From Rhodobacter sp. (GTDB taxonomy: Bacteria; Pseudomonadota; Alphaproteobacteria; Rhodobacterales; Rhodobacteraceae): a stretch of DNA of 64,000 bases. The first letter of the stretch is position 1. Each line of letters opens with the position of its first letter. A program made the position numbers and the translations under genes. The notes beneath the pieces are model-generated. The model was given only the letters and a program-made list of their open reading frames with translations, made no database searches and was not told the origin of the DNA. Below, piece by piece: positions 26,221 to 34,344 of the stretch. The DNA is taken from contig JACKKF010000013.1 of the NCBI GenBank assembly GCA_020637555.1, positions 62,001 through 126,000 of the forward strand, written 5' to 3'.

Positions 26221-27519
26221 TCACTTCTCGGGGATCAGGCCGCGCGGGGCGAATCGCAGCACCACCAGCAGGATCAACCCCATCGTCATCAGACGCATGT
26301 AGGCCGCCGAATCCAGCAGATGCGCGCGCAGGGCGGAATCGGCCGGCATGGCCGAGGTGCCGACAGTGATCAGCCAGGTGCCGATGGGTTCGACCTCGAC
26401 CCACAGGAACCAGATCAGGAAGCCGCCCAGAACCGCGCCCCAGTTGTTGCCCGATCCGCCGACGATCACCATCACCCAGATCAGAAAGGTGAAGCGCAGC
26501 GGCTGATAGGCGCCCGGGGTCATCAACCCGTCCAGCGTGGTCAGCATCGCCCCCGCCAGCCCGCAGATGGCCGATCCCAGGATGAACACCTGCAAATGCC
26601 GGGCCGTGACGTTCTTGCCCATCGCGCGGGCCGCCGTCTCATTGTCCCGGATCGCGCGCATCATGCGGCCCCAGGGCGCGCGCCAGGCGCGTTCCGACAG
26701 CCACATGATCGCTGCCAGCACGATGATGAACAGCACCGCGTAGCACAGCTTGACGAACAGCGACGAGGCTTCGACCGTGCTCAGGCCGAACCAGTCGGCC
26801 CAACCCTGGAAGGCGACGCTGTTCTGCAGGTCCACCTCGTAGGGCACGGGACGCGGCAGGCCGTTCACGTTGCGCACGCCGCGCGACAGCCAGTCCTCGT
26901 TCTTCATCACGGCGATGATGGTTTCGGCGATGCCCAGGGTGGCGATCGCCAGATAGTCGGACCGCAGCCCCAGGCTGACCTTGCCGATGACCCAGGCAAC
27001 CCCCGCCGCCAGCAGGGCACCGACCGCCCAGGACAGCAGAACCGGCAATCCCGCGCCGCCCAGATACCCGGCAGCGGCGGTGTTTGTCCCTTCCACGGCG
27101 TCGACCGCCGGGTCCAGGACCGCGCGATACAGCACAAAGCCCACGACGATCACGGCGATCAGCGTCAGCGTGCGGGCCAGTCCGGGCTTCATCCGTTTCC
27201 AGACCTGCACCGCCCCCACGATGGTCAGGACGCCCAGCGCCAGACCGGCCAGGATCCCCAGGCCGCCGGCCGCCCAGGCCTCGTGCACCGGCGGCATCGA
27301 GGTCAGGACGACGGCCAACCCGCCGACCGCGACAAACCCCATGGTGCCGACCGAAAAAAGCCCGGCATAGCCCCATTGGATATTCACCCCCAGCGCCATG
27401 ATCGCCGAGATGAGACACATGTTCAGAAGCCCCATCGCCACCGACCAGCTTTGCAGGAAGCCGACCAGCAGCAGCAGGACCGCCATGATGGCAAACATCG
27501 AGATATTGCGAAGGTTCAT
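26221..27519 (-). CDS. livM: Liv-type ABC transporter permease (LivM), second set
   Basis: Inner-membrane permease of 432 residues, longer than the LivM at 4120. Extra hydrophobic segments lie between the NIQWGYAGLFSVGTMGFVAVG block and the LRSDYLAIATLGIAETII block, as in E. coli-type LivM. The C-terminal VIVGGSGNNWGAVLGGFLIW is typical. The start overlaps the livH stop (ATGA). Last gene of the second Liv operon. Confidence 0.92.
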   Translation of the reverse strand: MNLRNISMFAIMAVLLLLVGFLQSWSVAMGLLNMCLISAIMALGVNIQWGYAGLFSVGTMGFVAVGGLAVVLTSMPPVHEAWAAGGLGILAGLALGVLTIVGAVQVWKRMKPGLARTLTLIAVIVVGFVLYRAVLDPAVDAVEGTNTAAAGYLGGAGLPVLLSWAVGALLAAGVAWVIGKVSLGLRSDYLAIATLGIAETIIAVMKNEDWLSRGVRNVNGLPRPVPYEVDLQNSVAFQGWADWFGLSTVEASSLFVKLCYAVLFIIVLAAIMWLSERAWRAPWGRMMRAIRDNETAARAMGKNVTARHLQVFILGSAICGLAGAMLTTLDGLMTPGAYQPLRFTFLIWVMVIVGGSGNNWGAVLGGFLIWFLWVEVEPIGTWLITVGTSAMPADSALRAHLLDSAAYMRLMTMGLILLVVLRFAPRGLIPEK

Positions 27520-28526
27520 AGTGTTTGCCCCTTGAACAGGCCGGTCGGACGGATCAGCAGCACCACGACCAGCAGGACGAAGGACACCGCGAATTTGTAG
27601 TCCGTGGACAGAAGCTGCACCAACCCGTCGGGGGCCCAGCTTTCCGGCAGCAGGTATTGCAGGAACTTGCGGAAGGCATAGGTCACGCCGACCTCGGACA
27701 GCGCGATGATATAGGCGCCGACCACGGCACCCACCGGATTGCCCATCCCCCCCAGGATCGCCGCCGCGAACATCGGCAGAAGAAGCTGGAAATAGGTGAA
27801 GGGCTTGAAGCTCTTGTCCAGGCCATAGAGCGTGCCGGCAACCGTCACCAGCACCGCGACGATCAGCCAGGTGATGGTGACGACCCGTTCGGGATTGATG
27901 CCCGACAGCAGCGCCAGATCCTCGTTGTCGGAATAGGCGCGCATCGACTTGCCCGCGCGGGTGCGGTTCAGGAACCAAAATAGCCCCGACACCACGACCA
28001 GCGTCGTGATGATGGTGATCACCTGGCTGACCCGCAGGCCCAGCCCCTCGTCCAGGCCGGTCGCTTCGCGGAAATCGCGCACCGTGAACAGGAACCGCGC
28101 CCCATCGGCGAAGTTCTGGTCATTGGGCCCGATGATGAAGCGAACCAGCCCGTTCAACACGAACATGACACCCAGCGACGCCATGACGATGACGATCGGC
28201 TGCGCCTTGACCCGTCGATAGAACCGATAGACGGACCTGTCGATGAACAGAAGCGCCAGCGCCGTCGCCACGATTCCGGCGGGCAGGGCCAGCAAGGCGG
28301 TGGGCAACGGGCCCAGCGACACGCCCCATCCCTGCAACAGCCAGGTCACCAGCACCACCACCATGGTGCCAAAGGCCATGATGTCGCCATGCGCGAAATG
28401 CGAGAACCTGAGAATGCCGTAGATCAGCGTGATGCCCAGCGCGCCCAGCGCCAGCTGGCTGCCATAGGAGAGCGCGGGAATCAGCACGAAGTTGCCCAGA
28501 AGAACCAGGGCGTTCAGAATATCCAT
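27516..28526 (-). CDS. livH: Liv-type ABC transporter permease (LivH), second set
   Basis: Inner-membrane permease, 336 residues. ALGALGITLIYGILRFSHFA with HGDIMAFGTM and ILGGMGNPVGAVVGAYIIAL are LivH signatures. An insertion around residues 135-165 (FADGARFLFTVRDFREATGLD) makes it longer than the other two LivH proteins in the window. A hairpin separates it from the small exported protein gene upstream. Confidence 0.92.
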   Translation of the reverse strand: MDILNALVLLGNFVLIPALSYGSQLALGALGITLIYGILRFSHFAHGDIMAFGTMVVVLVTWLLQGWGVSLGPLPTALLALPAGIVATALALLFIDRSVYRFYRRVKAQPIVIVMASLGVMFVLNGLVRFIIGPNDQNFADGARFLFTVRDFREATGLDEGLGLRVSQVITIITTLVVVSGLFWFLNRTRAGKSMRAYSDNEDLALLSGINPERVVTITWLIVAVLVTVAGTLYGLDKSFKPFTYFQLLLPMFAAAILGGMGNPVGAVVGAYIIALSEVGVTYAFRKFLQYLLPESWAPDGLVQLLSTDYKFAVSFVLLVVVLLIRPTGLFKGQTL

Positions 28527-28560
28527 GTCGAAGCCTTTCCGGTTTCGATGGGGAAAGAGG

Positions 28561-28577
28561 CCGGCACAGGGTGCCGG
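28561..28577 (-). other. Intercistronic hairpin before livH
   Basis: Seven-base perfect arms CCGGCAC / GTGCCGG with a three-base loop, between the small exported protein gene and livH. No T-run follows, so a role in mRNA stability is more likely than termination. Confidence 0.4.
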
Positions 28578-28607
28578 GTGTCCGGGCGGGCCTGATCGCG
28601 GAAGGTC

Positions 28608-28991
28608 TCACGCATCCTGAAAATCCCCGCATGTGCCGTGCATGACCCAGTCGACCTTGCCATCGAGCCCGACAAAGGTGAGCGCGACTGTCTCAGGCGC
28701 CTGGTCGATGCGGAGCATGAAGGCCCCGGAATCATGATCTGCACCCCAGACCACATGGGTCGGGTCGAAGTCGAGCAAGCTCAGCCCCAGCGTGATGGCG
28801 TCCATCTGAAAGCCGATCACCGCGTCAATGGGCGTGCTGCGCTGCAACTGCGCCACGACCGCAGTGGGTTCGCACAGGCCATCGGCGACACAGCGTTGGT
28901 CGAACCGGCAGTCGGAGGTCTGGAATGCCAGCGCCGCGCCGGGGGCCCCCAGGACCATCACCGCAACCGTCCTGAAAAGGGTAAACCGCAT
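28608..28991 (-). CDS. Small exported protein of unknown function, 127 aa
   Basis: I do not recognise this family. A Sec signal is clear (MRFTLFRTVAVMVLGAPGAALA), so the mature protein of ~105 residues should be periplasmic. It has four Cys (CRFDQRC, LCEP and TCGDF), enough for two disulfides. The start is two bases after the livF stop and the gene lies between livF and livH, so it is expressed with the transporter. An accessory to ligand capture or a periplasmic modifier is possible, but nothing in the sequence shows a catalytic motif. Confidence 0.72.
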   Translation of the reverse strand: MRFTLFRTVAVMVLGAPGAALAFQTSDCRFDQRCVADGLCEPTAVVAQLQRSTPIDAVIGFQMDAITLGLSLLDFDPTHVVWGADHDSGAFMLRIDQAPETVALTFVGLDGKVDWVMHGTCGDFQDA

Positions 28992-28993
28992 GG

Positions 28994-29731
28994 TCAGCCC
29001 CCCAGGAAGGACCGGCGGACCTCGGGGTCGGCCAGCAGGGCCTGCCCGGTATCCGTGAACCGGTTCGCGCCCTGCACCAGGACATAACCCTTGTGGGCGA
29101 TCTCCAGCGCCTGACGGGCGTTCTGTTCGACCATCAGGATGGAAATTCCCGTGCGCGCGATCTCGATGATGCGGTCAAAGAGTTCGTCCATCACGATGGG
29201 CGAGACACCCGCGGTCGGCTCGTCCAGCATCAGGACCGAGGGCTTGGTCATCAGCGCCCGGCCGACCGCCACCTGCTGACGCTGCCCGCCGCTGAGTTCC
29301 CCGGCGGCCTGTCGGCGCTTGTCCTTCAGGATCGGGAACAGGTCATAGATCTGGTCCATCGTGTCGCGATAGTCGTCCTCGCGGATGAAGGCGCCCATTT
29401 CCAGGTTCTCCTCGACCGTCATCGAGGGGAAGATGTTGTTGGTCTGCGGCACAAAGCCCATGCCCTTGGCCACCCGCGCCTGCGGGGTCAGCGCGGTGAT
29501 GTCCTCGCCGTTCAGCCGCACCTGGCCCTTGCGCAGGTTCAGCATCCCGAACACGGCCTTCATCGCGGTGGATTTGCCCGCCCCGTTGGGGCCGACGATC
29601 ACGGCGATCTGTCCCTTGTCCACGGCGATGGTGCAGTCGTGCAGGATATCCGCGCCGCTGCCGTAGCCGCCGGTCATGCCGTCGCCGATCAGCACGGCAT
29701 CGGGATCGGGTGTGACGGGATGTTCAGACAT
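28994..29731 (-). CDS. livF: Liv-type ABC transporter ATPase (LivF), second set
   Basis: Cytoplasmic ATPase, 245 residues. Walker A GPNGAGKS, signature ELSGGQRQQVAVGRAL and Walker B VLMLDEPTAGVSP are intact, and VEQNARQALEIAHKGYVL is the LivF-type end. The first ~20 residues (MSEHPVTPDPDAVLIGDGM) extend beyond the usual family start. It overlaps livG by eight bases. Confidence 0.93.
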   Translation of the reverse strand: MSEHPVTPDPDAVLIGDGMTGGYGSGADILHDCTIAVDKGQIAVIVGPNGAGKSTAMKAVFGMLNLRKGQVRLNGEDITALTPQARVAKGMGFVPQTNNIFPSMTVEENLEMGAFIREDDYRDTMDQIYDLFPILKDKRRQAAGELSGGQRQQVAVGRALMTKPSVLMLDEPTAGVSPIVMDELFDRIIEIARTGISILMVEQNARQALEIAHKGYVLVQGANRFTDTGQALLADPEVRRSFLGG

Positions 29732-30515
29732 GGCCCACCTCCGCCTTGACCTTGTTCTTCAGGCCGGTGCCCAGATATGCCTCGATCACCTGCTCGTTGG
29801 CCTTGATCTCGTCCAGGGTTCCCTCGGCCAGAACCTTGCCTTCGGCCATGCAGATCACCGGGTTGCAGATGCGGCCGATGAAATCCATGTCGTGCTCGAT
29901 CACGACAAAGGTATAGCCGCGCTCCTGGTTCAGACGCACGATCGCGTCGGCGATGGTGTTCAGCAGCGTCCGGTTCACACCCGCGCCCACCTCGTCCAGA
30001 AAGACGATCTTGGCGTCGGTCATCATCGTGCGCCCCAGTTCCAGCAGCTTCTTCTGCCCGCCGGAAATCTGCCCCGCCTTCTGGTCCGCGATGTGGTCGA
30101 TGGTCAGGAACTCCAGCACCTCATCGGCGCGACGGCGGATTTCCTCGTCCTCCAACCGGACCCGGCGGCTCTGGAACCACGCCGACATCAGCGATTCGCC
30201 GGCCTGCCGCGCGGGGACCATCATCAGGTTTTCGCGCACGGTCATCGAGTGGAACTCATGCGCGATCTGAAAGGTTCTGAGCAGCCCCTTGTGGAACAGC
30301 TCGTGCGGCTCGAGCCCGGTGATATCCTCGCCGGCCATGTAGACCTTGCCCGAGGTCGGCTTCAGCACCCCGGCAATCACGTTGAACAGCGTCGTCTTGC
30401 CAGCGCCGTTCGGACCGATCAGGCCGGTGATCGACCCCTCGGCGATATGCAGCGAAGCGCCATCGACCGCGTGAAAGCCGCCGAAGTGCTTGTGCAGGTT
30501 CTCCACCCGGATCAT
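29724..30515 (-). CDS. livG: Liv-type ABC transporter ATPase (LivG), second set
   Basis: Cytoplasmic ATPase, 263 residues. Walker A GPNGAGKT, the signature QISGGQKKLLELGRTM and FVVIEHDMDFIGRICNPVI are LivG-type. A ribosome site (CAGGAGAA) precedes the ATG. It follows a strong hairpin after the binding-protein gene. Confidence 0.94.
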   Translation of the reverse strand: MIRVENLHKHFGGFHAVDGASLHIAEGSITGLIGPNGAGKTTLFNVIAGVLKPTSGKVYMAGEDITGLEPHELFHKGLLRTFQIAHEFHSMTVRENLMMVPARQAGESLMSAWFQSRRVRLEDEEIRRRADEVLEFLTIDHIADQKAGQISGGQKKLLELGRTMMTDAKIVFLDEVGAGVNRTLLNTIADAIVRLNQERGYTFVVIEHDMDFIGRICNPVICMAEGKVLAEGTLDEIKANEQVIEAYLGTGLKNKVKAEVGHV

Positions 30516-30529
30516 GGGCGTTCTCCTGA

Positions 30530-30575
30530 TAGGGAACAGCCCGAGACCGCGCTGCAGTCTCGGGCCATCCCTGTT
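30530..30575 (-). other. Intercistronic hairpin between the binding protein and livG
   Basis: Core stem CCCGAGAC (30540-30547) pairs with GTCTCGGG (30557-30564) around nine bases. Outer AGGGA and TCCCT can extend it with small bulges. There is no T-run, so it probably stabilises the binding-protein message or reduces read-through into livG. Confidence 0.65.
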
Positions 30576-30592
30576 TCAGTTGTCGGTGACGA

Positions 30593-31774
30593 TCAGCGGA
30601 AACGAACCGTGGTGAATTCGTTGCCCTGGATTTCCAGCTCGCGGTAGTTGCCCGCGCTTTCACCCGGCCCGATCAGTTCCACCGCCGAGGCGCCGACATA
30701 ATCGACGTCGCCACCCGCCGCGATCACTTCCAGCGCGTGCGCCAGCTGACCGGGATAGATTTCCTCGCCCGGCGCGTTGGCCACGTCCATGACGTGATCC
30801 TTGTAGTCGGCCGAGTTGGTCGAACCAGCCGCCGCCATCGCCAGCAGCATCAGCGCCGCGGCGTCATAGGATTCCGGCGCAAAGGCCGAGGTGCCGTCGA
30901 TACCGGCAGCGGCCGCCAGATCCTGGAACATCTGGGTGCCGGGGTTGTCGGCGCCCGGAAGCTGGCCATAGGACCCCTGCAGTTCCGACCCCATCGCATC
31001 CAGCAGGCTCTGGCCGATCATGCCGTCGGTCAGTTCAAAGGTATCGAAGGCACCGAGGTCCAGCGCCGAGCGGATGATCCCGCGCCCGCCCTGGTCCACA
31101 TAGCCGGCGACGACCAGCACGTCACCACCCGCGGCGGCCAGCGCCGCGACTTCGGCCGAATAGTCGGCCTTGCCGTCCTCGTGCGAGGCAACCATGGTCA
31201 CGGTGCCGCCGGCGGCCTCGAACGCGGTCTTGATCGCGTCAGCCAGACCCGCGCCATAGTCGTTGTTGGTATAGGTGATGGCGATCGAGTTCACGCCACG
31301 GTCGCGCAGGATGTCGGCCGCGATCTGGCCCTGACGCGCATCCGACGGGGCGGTGCGGAAGAACAGGCCGTCATCCTCGGCGGTGGACAGCGCCGGCGAG
31401 GTCGCCGAGGGCGAGATCATCACCACGCCATTCGGGCGCGCGGCGTTCTGCAGGATGGCGCCGGTCACGCCCGAGCAGTCGGCACCGACGATGCCCTGGA
31501 TGTGGTCCGAGGTGATCAGACGTTCGGCCGTGGCGACCGCCAGGCCCGAATCGATGCAGCCGTCATCGCCGCGCACGGGCACGATGTTGCCCAGCGTGAA
31601 CAGGCCCGAGGCGTTCACCTCGGACATCGCCAGCTCGGCCGCGTCGGCCATGGTCGGGGTGATCGATTCCAGCGGCCCGGTGAAGCCGAAGATGATGCCG
31701 ATATTCACGTCATCGGCATAGGCGGCACCAGCGGTCAGACCGGCGATCGCGGTCGTCAGCAGGAATTTTTTCAT
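30593..31774 (-). CDS. Liv-type substrate-binding protein, second set
   Basis: Exported receptor of 393 residues with a Sec signal (MKKFLLTTAIAGLTAGAAYA). The mature start DDVNIGIIFGFTGPLES and MISPSATSPALST match the peripla-binding_6 fold. Cys residues in DDGCIDSG and GADCSGV could form a disulfide. GGGAGAGG precedes the ATG. It heads the second Liv operon. The adjacent acyl-CoA ligase and beta-oxidation genes suggest an organic acid or amino-acid-like ligand. Confidence 0.92.
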   Translation of the reverse strand: MKKFLLTTAIAGLTAGAAYADDVNIGIIFGFTGPLESITPTMADAAELAMSEVNASGLFTLGNIVPVRGDDGCIDSGLAVATAERLITSDHIQGIVGADCSGVTGAILQNAARPNGVVMISPSATSPALSTAEDDGLFFRTAPSDARQGQIAADILRDRGVNSIAITYTNNDYGAGLADAIKTAFEAAGGTVTMVASHEDGKADYSAEVAALAAAGGDVLVVAGYVDQGGRGIIRSALDLGAFDTFELTDGMIGQSLLDAMGSELQGSYGQLPGADNPGTQMFQDLAAAAGIDGTSAFAPESYDAAALMLLAMAAAGSTNSADYKDHVMDVANAPGEEIYPGQLAHALEVIAAGGDVDYVGASAVELIGPGESAGNYRELEIQGNEFTTVRFR

Positions 31775-31944
31775 GAGTCAGATCCTCTCCCAGTTGGGCT
31801 TTTTTGTTTGGCCGCACCGCCCCACCGGCATTTGCCCGGCAGTGACGGGTGACATGCCCCTATTCATGCCGATCTTTCCGAGGCACTCAACGCCCTTTTC
31901 GCGGGCAGACGCAGAATCTTTGCGCTTTCCGTGGGGTCAAGCGG
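31775..31944 (-). promoter_or_regulatory. Probable promoter region of the second Liv operon
   Basis: 170 bases between the acyl-CoA ligase and the binding-protein gene. A minus-strand TTGACC (complement of 31935-31940) is present, but the -10 at the right distance is poor. I see no convincing operator. Confidence 0.3.
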
Positions 31945-33417
31945 TCATTCTGGCGCGTATTGCCGCACCAGCGCGGGTTTGCGGATCTTCCCGGCCGAGG
32001 TCATCGGCATTTCGGAAACCACCACCACATGCTGCGGTTGCTTGTAGGCAGCCAGCCGTTCGCGCAGGTGATCCGCGATCGTCCCGGGCGTTGCGCGTCC
32101 GTCGGTCGTGACAAAGGCCAGGACCTCTTCATTGCCCGGAACCTTGCGGCCAGCGACCGCGGCCTGCACCACGCCCGGGCAGGTCATCAGGGCCGCCTCG
32201 ACCTCGGGCGGATAGACGTTGAAACCGGACCGGATGATCACCTCTTTCAGGCGGCCGACCAGATGCAGCGCGCCGTCCGGTCCGATCCGCACCAGATCGC
32301 CGGTGCGCAGGTATCCATCGGCGGTCATCGTCCGGGCGGTTGCTTCGGCATCGCGGTAATACCCCAGCATCACGTTGGGGCCGCGAAACTCCAGTTCGCC
32401 CACGCCGTCCGGCCCCGGGTTCGCCACCCGGGCATCGCAGCCGGGATAAGGATAGCCGACCGAACCATCCGCCCGATACGGACCGAAGGACGTGCTGGAA
32501 ATGCCCGGTCCGGCCTCGGTCATGCCATAGCCGTTGGCCAGCGGCAGGCCGAACGCCGCTTCGACCCTGGCCTTGAGCGCGGGGTCCAGCGGTGCGCCGC
32601 CGCAGCCGATCATCCTGAGCCGCGGCGCATCCAGCCGTTCGCCTCGCTCCAGCGCCCGCAGCAGATGGTCATACATCAGCGGAACGCCGGACATGATGGT
32701 GCCGCCCTGCGCCAGCGCCTGAAGCTGGCCGGCGATACTGAACCGGGGCAGCAGGCGGACGCTGGCGCCTGACTGGAACGCCGCCAGCAGCGCCGTGGAC
32801 AACGCCATGATATGGGTGCACGGCAGGGACAGGGCGATCTCGTCACCCGGGCCCATCTGGCGCGATCGGGCGGAATGGGTCGCGTTGAACAGCAGGCTCT
32901 CGTGCGACAGCATCACGCCCTTGGGTTCGCCCGTCGTGCCCGAGGTATAGACCATCGCCGCCACCTGCCTTGCGGGCGTGTCGAAAACCGGCTCGGACCG
33001 GGCCTGCGCATCGGTCAGCGCAAGCAGGGGATCGCCCAGAACCACACCGCCGGGAACCGCGCCCAGACGGGTCGCGTGGGCCTGTGCGTCGGGCGATGCG
33101 CCGGCAGTGAACAGCGTCACCCGCGGCGTTGCATGGGCGCGGATGGCGTCCAGCTCGGGCCCGGTCAGGCGCGCGTTGACCGGCACGCACCACGCCCTGA
33201 GGCCCGCCACCGCCAGAAAGGCGACGGCCATCAGGGCACTGTTTTCGGCAACCACGACGACCCGGTCGCCAGGTTGCACGCCCAGCGCGCGCAACGCCTG
33301 CGTGCCGTCGATGACCGCCGCGCGCAAGGCGCCATAGCTGAGCCGCGTGCCGTCATGGTCGATCAGCGCCGGGGCATCCACCGGCTTGTCGGCGATCAGA
33401 TCCTCAACCCAGCGCAT
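31945..33417 (-). CDS. Class I adenylate-forming acyl-CoA ligase, 490 aa
   Basis: Activates a carboxylic acid with ATP and CoA. MVYTSGTTGEPKG is at residues 155-167; GYGMTEAGPGISS, YLRTGDLVRIGPDG and VIIRSGFNVYPPEVE follow in the usual order, and TSAGKIRKPALVRQ contains the catalytic Lys. The size and words fit the short/medium or aryl-CoA ligase group. The ATG of MRWVEDLI is chosen because GGAGG lies seven bases before it; an ATG four codons earlier lacks a ribosome site. It follows the GntR regulator gene by 72 bases. Confidence 0.88.
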   Translation of the reverse strand: MRWVEDLIADKPVDAPALIDHDGTRLSYGALRAAVIDGTQALRALGVQPGDRVVVVAENSALMAVAFLAVAGLRAWCVPVNARLTGPELDAIRAHATPRVTLFTAGASPDAQAHATRLGAVPGGVVLGDPLLALTDAQARSEPVFDTPARQVAAMVYTSGTTGEPKGVMLSHESLLFNATHSARSRQMGPGDEIALSLPCTHIMALSTALLAAFQSGASVRLLPRFSIAGQLQALAQGGTIMSGVPLMYDHLLRALERGERLDAPRLRMIGCGGAPLDPALKARVEAAFGLPLANGYGMTEAGPGISSTSFGPYRADGSVGYPYPGCDARVANPGPDGVGELEFRGPNVMLGYYRDAEATARTMTADGYLRTGDLVRIGPDGALHLVGRLKEVIIRSGFNVYPPEVEAALMTCPGVVQAAVAGRKVPGNEEVLAFVTTDGRATPGTIADHLRERLAAYKQPQHVVVVSEMPMTSAGKIRKPALVRQYAPE

Positions 33418-33439
33418 CGGTTCCTCCATTCCCGGGACC

Positions 33440-33468
33440 GGCGTAAGGATGCGAACCCGTCAGGTCAA
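33440..33468 (-). promoter_or_regulatory. Candidate promoter before the acyl-CoA ligase
   Basis: Minus-strand TTGACC (complement of 33463-33468) and TACGCC (complement of 33440-33445) are 17 bases apart. The -35 is good and the -10 weak, so co-transcription with the GntR gene is as likely. Confidence 0.3.
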
Positions 33469-33489
33469 GCGAAATGGAAGAGTGTTCCG

Positions 33490-34227
33490 TTAGACGAAAC
33501 TGGCGGGAAGCGGCTGGTCGGTATCCAGCCCGCAGACATCATAACCCCGGCGAAAATCCTGCATGTGGCGGCGCATCCATTGTTCCGCCGTGACCGAATC
33601 GCGGACACGCAGCGCATCGACGATGCGGCGGTGCGCCTCGATCAGGCGACGAGGGCCCGTGTCGCGGGTGCGCGGATGATCGAACAACTGTTTCAGGGCC
33701 GGAAAGAACAGCTGCGAGACCGGCTCGCGCGCCAGCATCAACGCCTTGTTGGCCGCGATGGCGGCCAGAAGCGCGTGGAATTCGACGTCCAGCGCGATGA
33801 TCGACCGACCCGCGTTCAGCGCGGCCTCCATCGCGGCAAGGTTGGCCTCCAGCGCAATCAGATGCTGCGCCGTGATCTGCCCCGCCGCGCCGCGGGCTGA
33901 TTCCGGTTCGAGCAGCATCGACGCTTCCCACAATTCGCGGAAGGTGACGCCCTGCATCCGCAGGATCTGGGTGGCGCGGGGGGCCAGTTCCGCATGATCG
34001 GGCACCTTGACCGCCAGCCGCCGCCCCGCCGCCCGCCCGACAAGGCCGCTTTCCTCAAGCTGCCTGAGCCCCTCGCGCACCGTATGGCGGGTCAGGCCAA
34101 AGCTGTCGGCAAGCTGGGTTTCGGTCGGCAACAGATCGCCCGGGCGCAGGGACCCGGCGACGATCTGCGCCTCGATCGTCTCGCAGACCACGCGATAGGC
34201 GGGCTTCACCTCGATGCGATTGAACAT
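33490..34227 (-). CDS. GntR-family (FadR/FCD subgroup) regulator, 245 aa
   Basis: Ligand-responsive repressor or activator. The winged helix is at residues ~8-75 (IVAGSLRPGDLLPTETQLAD, then FGLTRHTVREGLRQLEESGL). The C-terminal all-helical FCD domain begins with FRELWEASMLLEPESARGAA and includes DVEFHALLAAIAANKA. The ATG of MFNRIEVKP follows GGAGGT; the open frame extends 17 codons upstream without one. It diverges from the acyl-CoA dehydrogenase operon across a region with a good operator candidate, so it probably controls that operon and itself. Confidence 0.9.
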   Translation of the reverse strand: MFNRIEVKPAYRVVCETIEAQIVAGSLRPGDLLPTETQLADSFGLTRHTVREGLRQLEESGLVGRAAGRRLAVKVPDHAELAPRATQILRMQGVTFRELWEASMLLEPESARGAAGQITAQHLIALEANLAAMEAALNAGRSIIALDVEFHALLAAIAANKALMLAREPVSQLFFPALKQLFDHPRTRDTGPRRLIEAHRRIVDALRVRDSVTAEQWMRRHMQDFRRGYDVCGLDTDQPLPASFV

Positions 34228-34279
34228 GCGGACCTCCTGCTGCCCGATGCTGATAGACGAAACGCAGCGTCGGTTCAAA

Positions 34280-34296
34280 TGTTGTATTGTTCAACA
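34280..34296. promoter_or_regulatory. Candidate GntR operator TGTTG-N7-CAACA
   Basis: A 17-base imperfect palindrome (TGTTG TATTGTT CAACA) between the divergent GntR gene and the acyl-CoA dehydrogenase operon, about 50 bases from each start. The size and position are what FadR-type regulators use. Confidence 0.5.
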
Positions 34297-34344
34297 AACG
34301 CTCCTGCGCTACCCCTGTCCCATACCGACGCAAGGGAGAGCGCC

